From an uncultured Gammaproteobacteria bacterium (GTDB taxonomy: Bacteria > Pseudomonadota > Gammaproteobacteria > CAJQNE01), in the NCBI GenBank assembly GCA_905479545.1, contig CAJQNE010000531.1, positions 1 through 7,831 of the forward strand: a DNA stretch of 7,831 nucleotides, in the 5' to 3' direction. Shown here in pieces: positions 1 to 7,069 of the stretch. A program made the translations under genes and the position numbers. The notes beneath the pieces are model-generated. The model did not search any database. It worked only from the letters and a program-made list of their open reading frames with translations, and had not been told where the DNA came from. The first letter of the stretch is position 1. Each line of letters begins with the position of its first letter.

Positions 1-591
1 GGGTTAGGCAGGTTTGTCGACGACGGTCAACTACGCCCAACCAAGCCACAATTCAATCAGGCCGGGTTATTACTGCCAGAAAAGGTTGATGATGACGAAT
101 TAGCGCAGTCAGGTATTACTACAGGTCACGACCAGCAGGGCTGGTATCTGAGCTTCGCACGTTGTCGTAATCGAACAGCAGCGCTGTCGACGTTATTGTT
201 CACGACTATATGGTTGGGCGCGACGACAGCAATGTGGTTCTTCGATATCCCGCTACTATTTCCCATTGTATTCGGCTTGTTTGGGGTGATTATGCTGGTA
301 GCAACATTGGACTTACTGTTCCGTCACAGCACCGTGCGTGCCCACCGCGGCGAATTGCTGCTCCAAAGTGGCTGGTTCCGCCGCAACGAAACGCTGGTTC
401 CCATCGCTGAGATACAATCAATAGAAGCCGAACGCGGCATGCAGGTCGGGTCACGGCTCTACTATCGAATTCGTCTGCATCGCCATAGGCAATCGACTCT
501 CACATTGGCGTCCGGCATTAACGGTTTGCATGTTGCTGAGCAACTTATCGATAAAATTATTCAACGAGTTGGCGGCCAGCTGCCTGGCTGA
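1..591 (+). CDS. Membrane protein with C-terminal PH-like domain (5' end missing)
   Basis: The frame is open from the first base of the window to a TGA at 589-591, giving 196 visible residues with no start, so the gene begins upstream. Residues 1-58 are polar and acidic (a DDDE run near 30-33). Two hydrophobic segments follow at about 60-80 and 83-103, with a short Phe-Asp-Ile-Pro turn between them. Residues 104-190 alternate short beta-like strands with conserved-looking GWF, an IxSIE strand and a GMQVGSRLYY stretch, then a C-terminal helix (about 176-192). This pattern of a membrane hairpin followed by a small strand-rich domain is typical of bacterial PH-like (bPH2/YdbT-like) membrane proteins. 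The exact family is inferred from overall pattern, not from a diagnostic motif, and the substrate or partner is unknown. The TTG at 196 falls inside the first membrane segment and is not a credible start. The next gene begins 70 bases downstream in the same direction. Confidence 0.72.
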   Translation, partial: GLGRFVDDGQLRPTKPQFNQAGLLLPEKVDDDELAQSGITTGHDQQGWYLSFARCRNRTAALSTLLFTTIWLGATTAMWFFDIPLLFPIVFGLFGVIMLVATLDLLFRHSTVRAHRGELLLQSGWFRRNETLVPIAEIQSIEAERGMQVGSRLYYRIRLHRHRQSTLTLASGINGLHVAEQLIDKIIQRVGGQLPG

Positions 592-661
592 GTAATGTGG
601 TTGTGACATTTACCGCTGAGCTTGCGATAGTTACGCCATTCACCTCATCGAGCACCCCGAA

Positions 662-2860
662 TTGACCGATTCACCTAGTTACCTTGAGCTTGCTCAGAAG
701 AATAGCGACAAAGCTAAGAGCCTGCTGCCCGTCAGTAAATTCACCCGTTATGGCCAGTCGCTACAGCTAACGATTAATTCGGCGGCGGATTTGCCCGAAG
801 TTCTGGAACTTGATGAAGCGCTGTGGGCAGCTACCGCAGCGCCGACCAGCAGCTTTGAGTGTTCAGCGGCGTTTCTAAACCATATTGACGCGAAAGGTGC
901 GGGCCGCATTCGTGTGGCGGAAGTGAAGACCGCGGTGCGTTGGTTGCTGAACCATGTCGAGCCGTCGGAAATTCGGGCTGATAATACTGAGCTGAACTTA
1001 GAGGCCTTGCTCGAAGACGGCAAAGACAGTGCTGCAATCCGCACGGTGAGCGGCAAGTTACTCCGCCGCTTTAAAGCCGAAAAAATCTCGCTAAAGCTGG
1101 TTCAGCAGGTTTTGGCGGAGACCCATGAAAATGGGCCGAAGATGGCCGGTGGGGTAGCGGCAGAAGATATCGTAAGCGCCGACACAAACGGCGATCAGGC
1201 AGAGAGCGAGGCATTAACGCTAGTAGACTTGATCAACGACATTTTACTCGCCACCAATGCTGGCCAGACACCCCCGAAGCATGCAGTTACCCAGTCAGAT
1301 ACTGAGCAGTTTTTTATTCAGGCTGAGCAGGTTCAGAAGTGGCGACAGTCTGGCGAGTCTATAGTTAGGCCGTTAGGTGATAACTCGGCTGCGGCTGTGT
1401 CGTTGTACAACGAGCTGAAGCCCAAAATAGATGAGTACTTCCAGCTTTGTGCTGCTACGGCGTTAGACCCGACACTGAACGAGCGTTGGCAGTTGCCGGT
1501 GCCCGGCAGTGACGATTTCAGCAAGCGTCTGGCGGCTGCACCGCTCGCGCGGCCGGCGGCGGGAGCGTCGTTGCCTATCACCGGCGCGGTAAACCCACTC
1601 TACGCCGAAAAATTGGCTAAATTCGGCGAAAAAGCGTTATTGCCGCTTTATGACAATACCAGTGAACTAACTGCTGAGCGTTGGCAGGCGCTTGAGAAGC
1701 TACTGGCCAGTTATCGTGAATGGTATTCCGGCCGGCCTGCGGTCGGCGCGATCAAAATTCCGGCTGAAAGATTAAAGCAGTGGGTGGGCGATAAATCCTA
1801 TCGGGAGGCGCTTGAGAAAAAGCTAACTGAGAGCCGCAAGGCACTGGTCGATATCCGCAATTTACAGGCCGCGGAAAAGTTGCTGTTGTTTCAATCGCAG
1901 CTACTGAAATTTGTGAATAGCTTTGTCAGCTTTCCGGATTTGTATGACCCTAACGATAGTGCTTTATTCGAAATGGGTACGCTGATTATGGACGGTCGAC
2001 GTTTTACGCTAGCCGTTAAGCTCACCGATAGAGCGCAGCACGTAAAATTCAGCACCGATAGCAATATGTTTGTGTTGTACGTCGAGGTGACGACCGACGA
2101 CGAAAAGCCTATTTACGAACTGGCTGTGCCGGTAACCAGCGGTACACGCGGTAACCTGCAGTTAGGCAAGCGCGGCATATTTCACGACCGGCATGGTAGT
2201 GAATATCATGCGCGGGTGGTGCAGCAGGTTGAGAAACCCGTCAGTCTGCAGGAGGCTATCTTTGCGCCGTTTAAGGCGCTGGGAAAGGCGGTTACCGGGA
2301 AAATTGAAGGGTTGGCAGATAACGCCAGGGATAAGCTGCTGAAAAGTGGTACCAAGGCGGTCGATAATATTGCTGCGGCTCCCGGTGCAACGACGGCGAA
2401 TACAACCACGCCAGCGCCTGCGACAGCTCCGGCAGCCAGTGGTGGTAACTCGGGGTTTCTGGCCGGTGGCGGTATTGCCATTGCTGCGTTGGCCTCGTCA
2501 GCCGCTTTCATCACTAAAACGCTTGCGAACCTTAGTTTGCTGAAAGTGGTGTCCGGCATTCTCACGGCTGCCGCTCTGGTTGTCGTGCCGGTCGCCATTC
2601 TGGCCTGGATACGCCTGCGCCAGCGGGACTTAAGTTCGATTCTTGAAGGCTCGGGCTGGGCGATTAATGCCCGAATGCGTTTGACCCGCATTCAGGCTAA
2701 CAATTTTACCATTCGACCTACCGCAGGCTTGCTTAATAGTCAGGCGTCGCGGCTGCGTAGCTTGTGGCATTGGCTTGGGCTGTTGGCCATATTCGCTGCT
2801 ATCGGCTTATATGTTGCTCTACAGAATGAATGGCTGCCGCCCATAGCCGAGTGGTTCTGA
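662..2860 (+). CDS. Unassigned 732-residue inner-membrane protein with EF-hand-like loop
   Basis: I do not recognise a named family. The start is TTG at 662, the first plausible initiator after an in-frame TGA at 617-619. A weak GAG (650-652) lies 9 bases upstream. There is no signal peptide. Residues 76-87 match EF-hand spacing (Asp at loop position 1, Gly at 6, Ile at 8, Glu at 12) but have Lys and Ala at positions 3 and 5, so calcium binding is doubtful. A second DxNxD stretch (174-178) is more degenerate. Residues 210-430 are mostly helical and charged; 436-520 look strand-rich, with an EMGTLIMDGRRF stretch at 437-448. An Ala/Thr/Pro low-complexity linker (571-596) leads to hydrophobic segments at about 598-617, 625-650 and 702-720. 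The RLRQR after the second segment and the basic RLRS before the third put the 651-700 loop, and hence the large N-terminal part, in the cytoplasm. The gene ends in three tandem in-frame stops (TGA TAA TGA, 2858-2866). It may be functionally linked to the MoxR operon that follows, from proximity only. Confidence 0.85.
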   Translation: MTDSPSYLELAQKNSDKAKSLLPVSKFTRYGQSLQLTINSAADLPEVLELDEALWAATAAPTSSFECSAAFLNHIDAKGAGRIRVAEVKTAVRWLLNHVEPSEIRADNTELNLEALLEDGKDSAAIRTVSGKLLRRFKAEKISLKLVQQVLAETHENGPKMAGGVAAEDIVSADTNGDQAESEALTLVDLINDILLATNAGQTPPKHAVTQSDTEQFFIQAEQVQKWRQSGESIVRPLGDNSAAAVSLYNELKPKIDEYFQLCAATALDPTLNERWQLPVPGSDDFSKRLAAAPLARPAAGASLPITGAVNPLYAEKLAKFGEKALLPLYDNTSELTAERWQALEKLLASYREWYSGRPAVGAIKIPAERLKQWVGDKSYREALEKKLTESRKALVDIRNLQAAEKLLLFQSQLLKFVNSFVSFPDLYDPNDSALFEMGTLIMDGRRFTLAVKLTDRAQHVKFSTDSNMFVLYVEVTTDDEKPIYELAVPVTSGTRGNLQLGKRGIFHDRHGSEYHARVVQQVEKPVSLQEAIFAPFKALGKAVTGKIEGLADNARDKLLKSGTKAVDNIAAAPGATTANTTTPAPATAPAASGGNSGFLAGGGIAIAALASSAAFITKTLANLSLLKVVSGILTAAALVVVPVAILAWIRLRQRDLSSILEGSGWAINARMRLTRIQANNFTIRPTAGLLNSQASRLRSLWHWLGLLAIFAAIGLYVALQNEWLPPIAEWF

Positions 2861-2872
2861 TAATGAGGCGAG

Positions 2873-2952
2873 GCCGGTTCACAACGCAGCCTGTTACGTT
2901 GCCGCAACGGTGTATCTTGCTAAAACCAGCCGGTTAGCAGGCAGCAGCCGGT
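2873..2952. repeat. Three GCCGGT copies and a small inverted repeat before moxR
   Basis: GCCGGT occurs at 2873-2878, 2929-2934 and 2947-2952. The last two belong to an 8-base direct repeat CAGCCGGT (2927-2934 and 2945-2952) offset by 18 bases, and the first two share GCCGGTT. GCTAA (2919-2923) and TTAGC (2934-2938) form an imperfect stem with two bulged A residues and an inner CC/GG. CGTTG/CAACG (2897-2909) makes another 5-bp stem with a 3-base loop. No T-run follows either stem, so a standard intrinsic terminator is not supported. The elements could be operator-like, but GCCGG is common in this GC-rich window. Confidence 0.25.
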
Positions 2953-2966
2953 CGGATAATTTGTGG

Positions 2967-2997
2967 TTGATATCCCATGTTGGAACGAAACTACTAT
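2967..2997 (+). promoter_or_regulatory. Possible sigma70-type promoter for the moxR operon
   Basis: TTGATA (2967-2972, 5 of 6 bases of the -35 consensus) is followed after 19 bases by TACTAT (2992-2997, 4 of 6 of the -10 consensus). The spacing is longer than the ideal 17. It lies 44 bases upstream of the moxR ATG, in a 181-base gap that would be large for genes within one operon. This is a by-eye match of limited weight. Confidence 0.2.
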
Positions 2998-3041
2998 CGC
3001 TGTGGTATCAATAACCCTTGGCCCCCGACAACGGACAACGA

Positions 3042-3956
3042 ATGAGCCAGCTTCAGGCTGACATCACTGCAACGCAGCAAGCATTGCAACAGATTATTGT
3101 AGGTAAAACCCAAGCCCTAAAACTAGCGACTACCTGCTTGTTAGCAGGTGGTCACTTGCTACTGGAGGACGTTCCCGGAGTGGGGAAGACCACAGCGGCC
3201 AAAGCCTTGGCTGCGGTATTTGGCCTGCAGTTCAACCGGGTGCAATTTACCGCCGACTTATTGCCGGCCGACATTCTCGGTGCAGCGGTATATCACGCGG
3301 ATTCCACCGAGTTTCGTTTTCATCCCGGCCCGGTATTTTGTCAGCTGTTACTGGCCGATGAAATTAACCGCGCCAGTCCGCGCACCCAGAGTGCGCTGCT
3401 GGAAGCGATGGCCGAAGGCCGCGTTACTCAGGACGGCACGACTCATGCGTTGCCGCAGCCATTTTTTGTGGTCGCGACCCAAAACCCGTTAGAGCAGGTA
3501 GGAACCTGGCCGCTGCCGGAATCACAGTTGGACCGGTTTATGATGCGACTGTCATTGGGTTATCCGGCTCATGCAGATGAGCGACTGTTATTGCAGGGCG
3601 AGGATCGTGAAGCGCTGTTAGCCGCGCAGCAGGCCGTTACCAGTGCAGAGCAAATTTTAGCGATGCGTAAGGCCGTGCGGTCTATCCATGTCAGTAGTGA
3701 TTGGCTCGATTATCTGCAAGCTTTATTAGCGGCTTCCCGGGAAGCCGGCGTGCAGCAGGGGTTATCACCGCGGGCCGGCTTGGCGCTGAAACAAGCGGCC
3801 CAGGCCTGGGCGTGGCTGCACAATAGTGAGTATGCCAAGCCGGATGATTTACAGGCGGTATTTGTCGCTGTCGCTGGTCACCGTTTGGGTGCGGGCGATC
3901 AGCGAGCGGGTGAGCAACAGGCTCAGGCGCTACTGCAACAAGTCGCAATACCATAA
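3042..3956 (+). CDS. MoxR-family AAA+ ATPase
   Basis: This is a 304-residue cytoplasmic AAA+ ATPase of the MoxR family, a group thought to act as chaperones in assembly or activation of membrane-associated or periplasmic complexes. The Walker A motif is at about 44-51 (VPGVGKTT, Lys49). Walker B is at 102-107 (Asp106-Glu107), followed by the INRASPRTQSALLEAM signature of the family. Sensor 1 Asn is at 148 in ATQNP, and the PLPESQLDRF block (157-166) contains the likely arginine finger Arg165. The C-terminal helical lid spans about 200-304 and includes the LSPRAGLALKQAAQAWAW stretch. The length is normal for the family. I chose ATG 3042 over an in-frame TTG at 3018, which would add eight non-conserved residues; a weak CGGA (3032-3035) lies 6 bases before the ATG. 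It is the first gene of a three-gene set with DUF58 and TgpA-like genes, as in Pseudomonas aeruginosa. The client is unknown. Confidence 0.95.
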   Translation: MSQLQADITATQQALQQIIVGKTQALKLATTCLLAGGHLLLEDVPGVGKTTAAKALAAVFGLQFNRVQFTADLLPADILGAAVYHADSTEFRFHPGPVFCQLLLADEINRASPRTQSALLEAMAEGRVTQDGTTHALPQPFFVVATQNPLEQVGTWPLPESQLDRFMMRLSLGYPAHADERLLLQGEDREALLAAQQAVTSAEQILAMRKAVRSIHVSSDWLDYLQALLAASREAGVQQGLSPRAGLALKQAAQAWAWLHNSEYAKPDDLQAVFVAVAGHRLGAGDQRAGEQQAQALLQQVAIP

Positions 3957-3964
3957 AGGTTCAC

Positions 3965-3970
3965 GTGGAG
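3965..3970 (+). promoter_or_regulatory. Ribosome binding site fixing the DUF58 GTG start
   Basis: GTGGAG (core GGAG, 3967-3970) sits 8 bases before the GTG at 3979. It supports this start over the much earlier in-frame ATG at 3826, which would overlap the moxR-like gene by 131 bases and add residues with no family resemblance. Confidence 0.6.
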
Positions 3971-3978
3971 TTCGCAGC

Positions 3979-5043
3979 GTGACTAAGCCGTTACGACGAC
4001 GCTGGCAGCGTTGGTTTGCCCGGCGGTTTCCGCCACAGCAGGGCAGCAGCACCATTGCTAATGGCAAGGTCTATATTTTGCCCACCGGTTTTGGCTGGGG
4101 CTTTGTTTTAGCCTTGCTGGTATTGGTGCTCATTGGCATCAACTACAGCAATAACCTGATTTATGGCCTGGCGTTCTGGCTGGCTGGAATTGCATTAGTG
4201 GCGCTGGTGCAAACGCAGCGGCAGTTACCGGGGTTGAGCGTGCGGGTTAAGCAACCGGCGGCGGTTTTCGCTGGTGAGCCACTCCGGCTGGAAATAGAGG
4301 CCACCGCGCCGGCAAGGCGGGCGGCGCGTGGCCTGGCGGTATCGTTAGCCTGGCCCAATGACCAAACTAACGGTAGCTCCAGAGCGAACTCCACAGAAAA
4401 GTCTAAGGGCAGGGCGGCAAATAAGCGCTTCTATATTGACGCAGGCGGTCAACAGGTTTTGCCTTTGAGCTTGCCCACGGAACAGCGTGGGCGGCTCGCG
4501 GTGCCGCTATTGCGGGTAGTTTCCAATTACCCCTTAGGTCTATTTCAATCCTGGAGTTTTATCCATCAGCCACGTGAAACCGTGGTGTATCCCAAGCCGC
4601 TGGAGCACGCCGCGTTGCCGCCAGCAACCTCGGCGCCACAGGGTGCTAATGCTTCGTCGGCGCAACCCGGAAGCGATGAATACGATGGGCTAAGACGCTA
4701 TCGGGCAGGCGATCCGATGCGCCACATCGCCTGGAAGTCGGTCGCGCAGAAAGCCAGTGCAAGGCCTGGTGGCAAGCCGCTGGCCAGTGATTTTTTGAGT
4801 AAGGCATTTCATGCTGAAGCCGATGAAATGCTTCAGTTCGATATGCGGTCGGCATTAAAAACAGCCGGTGATAATGAAGCTGCCTTGAGCCTGTTATGCC
4901 GTTGGGTATTGGATGCCCGCAGCAGTTCTGTAGCCTATGAGTTGCTAGTGGACGGCGGCGAAGGTTTTGAATTCGCCGATACTGAGTTAGCCGCGTTGGC
5001 GTTGTATGGTGCGGACAAGAAAGCGAGTGGCGGGCATGGTTAG
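3979..5043 (+). CDS. DUF58 family membrane protein
   Basis: This 354-residue protein belongs to the DUF58 family, the usual partner of MoxR ATPases; its biochemical role is not established. A basic N-terminus (RRRWQRWFARR) precedes two membrane segments at about 37-56 and 61-77. Residues 85-200 form a strand-rich domain ending in the family-typical YPLGLF block (184-189). The DUF58 hallmark spans 233-256, with GLRRYRAGDPMRHIAWK closely matching the conserved GLRxYxxGDxxRxIxWK pattern. The remaining C-terminal part resembles a VWA-like half-domain with a conserved LCRWVLDA helix (around 306-313). A polar, Ser/Asn/Lys-rich stretch at about 128-149 looks like a loop insertion in the strand-rich domain. 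GTG 3979 is 22 bases past the moxR stop. The gene overlaps the following tgpA start by 8 bases, which suggests translational coupling. Confidence 0.92.
   Translation: MTKPLRRRWQRWFARRFPPQQGSSTIANGKVYILPTGFGWGFVLALLVLVLIGINYSNNLIYGLAFWLAGIALVALVQTQRQLPGLSVRVKQPAAVFAGEPLRLEIEATAPARRAARGLAVSLAWPNDQTNGSSRANSTEKSKGRAANKRFYIDAGGQQVLPLSLPTEQRGRLAVPLLRVVSNYPLGLFQSWSFIHQPRETVVYPKPLEHAALPPATSAPQGANASSAQPGSDEYDGLRRYRAGDPMRHIAWKSVAQKASARPGGKPLASDFLSKAFHAEADEMLQFDMRSALKTAGDNEAALSLLCRWVLDARSSSVAYELLVDGGEGFEFADTELAALALYGADKKASGGHG
5025..5027 (+). promoter_or_regulatory. Weak ribosome binding site supporting the internal tgpA ATG
   Basis: GCGAG ending at 5027 lies 8 bases before the ATG at 5036 and within the last codons of the DUF58 gene. 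The alternative in-frame ATG at 5006 has no comparable purine-rich site and would add ten residues. The overlap with the upstream stop suggests re-initiation by terminating ribosomes. Confidence 0.4.
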
Positions 5044-7069
5044 GCGTTTGCTATTTGGCCGCCAACCGCAGTACGGCGCACTAGGCTTGTCCCGGCTACT
5101 GCTATTGCTGGTCGGTATATTGCTTGCCGTCGGGCCACATTTTCTGCGCTTGCCGGTTTGGCTGCCGTTCATCATTGCGGTGATATTGCTGTGGCGGCTG
5201 GCCGCTGAATTACGTCATTGGCCGATGCCCGGACCGGGTTTGCGGGTGGTGCTTTCGAGTGCGGGTTTTATTGCTATCGGGCTTAGCTATGGCGGGCTGC
5301 GTAGCGAAGCGGCTGGAGTCGGGCTGCTCATTACCATGCTGGCACTCAAGCTTACCGAAAGCGCCACCGCTCGCGATGGCCTGGTGGCGGCAATTTTTGC
5401 GATTTTTGCGGTGGCGGCACAAGCGCTCTATTCGCAGAGCATTATACAAACAGCGTGGATGCTGTTCGCGCTCGGTTGGCTGTTAGCGGTTCAGTTGGCG
5501 TTTACGCACGAAGGCCTGTCGCTCGGCAAAGCGGCTAAAGCGGCAACGGCGCTGCTGTTACAGTCGCTGCCGATTGCACTGCTGCTGTTTGTGCTATTTC
5601 CACGATTACCGGGCCCGCTTTGGGGTATCGGCCTGGGCGGCGGAGCCTTTACTACCGGCCTTAGTGATGAGATGCGGCTTGGCGACGTTAGCAGCCTGGC
5701 GCAATCCAGCGAAGTTGCGTTTCGGGTGCAATGGCCCGGCAAGGCACCTGCTACCAATGAATTGTATTGGCGCGGCCCGGTGCTGTGGGATTACGATGGC
5801 AGCGAATGGCAAAAAGGTCGTGAGCCGGGATTGATCACCGCCGATGTTCGCCAGCAACTGCAGCCGTTGTTGGCAAATTCCGCGCCGTTAAACTACGAGG
5901 TATTTCTTGAGCCCCATGAAAAGCGTTGGCTGTTTGTATTAGACATGGCCGCGCCGCTACAAGGCCTATCGCTACCCGAGGGGCGTAAGGCTTCGCTAAG
6001 CGATCAAATGCAATGGTTGAGTAGCAAAAATGTAGTCGACCCACTCCGCTATCAGGCTAGTTCGTTTGCAGGTAGCCGTTTACCATTGGCTTTGTCGCCA
6101 CGAACTCAGAGTAGGGCACTACGATTGCCGGCCGGTTTTAATCCAAAAACCATAGCCTTAGGTCGGGAGTGGGGGCAGCAGTATGGAAGTTCGGCGGCTG
6201 TTGTCGCGGCTGCACAGCGCTGGTTTATTGCTCAGCAGTTTCGCTACACCCTGCGGCCAAGCCCGCTGGGTGATAACCAGCTGGACGACTTCTTGTTCCG
6301 CAATAAAAACGGTTTTTGTGGCCACTTTGCTAGTAGCTTTGCAGCTTTAATGCGGGCAGCAAATATTCCTTCCCGGTTGGTTGCTGGCTATCAGGGGGGC
6401 GAGGTTAATCCTCTGGCAGATTACGCTGGTGACTATATGGTGGTGCGTCAATCTCAGGCCCATATTTGGGTTGAGGTTTGGCTGGAGGATCAGGGGTGGT
6501 TACGGGTAGATCCGACCGGTTGGGCGGCACCGGGCAGGTTGACCGATGGCTTGGCGGATACCTTACCCGGCGAAACATCGGTACCAACACTGTTTAGTTT
6601 GCAGGGCAGTATGTTCGGCCGCCTGCGATTGAACTACGACCTGCTTAACTATCGCTGGCAGCGGATGGTGTTGAGTTACGACGGCGAGCGGCAGCTGAAA
6701 TTTTTGAGTGGTATTCACCCCTGGCTGGGTAATATCGGCAACTTGATAGCGCTATGTGGTGTGCTGCTGGCGGTGCTAGCCATTGGCTATAGTAGTTGGC
6801 TGTTAAGAAAAGACGGCCGGGTGAGCTATAGCGAAGTGGAAAAGCACTGGCAAAAATTGCTGCGGAAAATTGCGAAGCAGGGGCTGCACCAACGGCCCCA
6901 GGAAACGGCTACGGCTTTCATGCAGCGGGCATCAGAGCGTTGGCCGTCGCAGCGCTTAACGTTAACCGCGCTGGCCCGGGAATATTCAGCATTGCGCTAT
7001 AGCAAACTGGAAGCCGATTTTGGCCGGTTTGAGGTTCTTGCTACCAAGTTGCAGCTTGATGAGGAGTGA
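5036..7069 (+). CDS. tgpA: TgpA-like membrane transglutaminase (DUF3488/TGc/DUF4129)
   Basis: This 677-residue protein matches TgpA of Pseudomonas aeruginosa in architecture and approximate length. TgpA is an inner-membrane protein with a periplasmic transglutaminase-like domain, reported as essential there; its natural substrate is unresolved and a cell-wall role is suspected. About seven hydrophobic segments lie at roughly 17-36, 41-57, 69-87, 93-107, 115-133, 136-156 and 171-189 (the DUF3488/TgpA_N region). A large periplasmic part follows, with the family-like YWRGPVLWDYDG block (244-255). The transglutaminase core carries the full catalytic triad: Cys428 in GFCGHF, His476 in AHIWVEVW and Asp492 in RVDPTG. 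One more membrane segment (about 567-590) leads to a cytoplasmic DUF4129-type helical tail with the EYSALRYSK block (649-657). No key residue is missing, so an active enzyme is expected. It is the last gene of the MoxR-DUF58-TgpA set. Confidence 0.94.
   Translation: MVRRLLFGRQPQYGALGLSRLLLLLVGILLAVGPHFLRLPVWLPFIIAVILLWRLAAELRHWPMPGPGLRVVLSSAGFIAIGLSYGGLRSEAAGVGLLITMLALKLTESATARDGLVAAIFAIFAVAAQALYSQSIIQTAWMLFALGWLLAVQLAFTHEGLSLGKAAKAATALLLQSLPIALLLFVLFPRLPGPLWGIGLGGGAFTTGLSDEMRLGDVSSLAQSSEVAFRVQWPGKAPATNELYWRGPVLWDYDGSEWQKGREPGLITADVRQQLQPLLANSAPLNYEVFLEPHEKRWLFVLDMAAPLQGLSLPEGRKASLSDQMQWLSSKNVVDPLRYQASSFAGSRLPLALSPRTQSRALRLPAGFNPKTIALGREWGQQYGSSAAVVAAAQRWFIAQQFRYTLRPSPLGDNQLDDFLFRNKNGFCGHFASSFAALMRAANIPSRLVAGYQGGEVNPLADYAGDYMVVRQSQAHIWVEVWLEDQGWLRVDPTGWAAPGRLTDGLADTLPGETSVPTLFSLQGSMFGRLRLNYDLLNYRWQRMVLSYDGERQLKFLSGIHPWLGNIGNLIALCGVLLAVLAIGYSSWLLRKDGRVSYSEVEKHWQKLLRKIAKQGLHQRPQETATAFMQRASERWPSQRLTLTALAREYSALRYSKLEADFGRFEVLATKLQLDEE

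Noticed and set aside
748..1056. Long minus-strand open frame opposite the unassigned protein
   Set aside because: It lies entirely within a clearly coding plus-strand gene and its translation is Ser/Ala/Arg-rich without any domain pattern, as expected of an antisense shadow.
2206..2691. 161-codon minus-strand open frame
   Set aside because: It is antisense to the linker and membrane segments of the 662-2860 gene. Its Ala/Val-rich composition mirrors the opposite strand, and no independent start signal or family resemblance is seen.
2897..2938. Intrinsic terminator after the unassigned gene
   Set aside because: Two short stems are present, but neither is followed by a T-run and one has bulged bases.
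3826..3978. N-terminal extension of the DUF58 gene overlapping moxR
   Set aside because: The extra 51 residues are basic and unlike the family, they overlap the well-conserved end of moxR, and a good ribosome site precedes the GTG at 3979.
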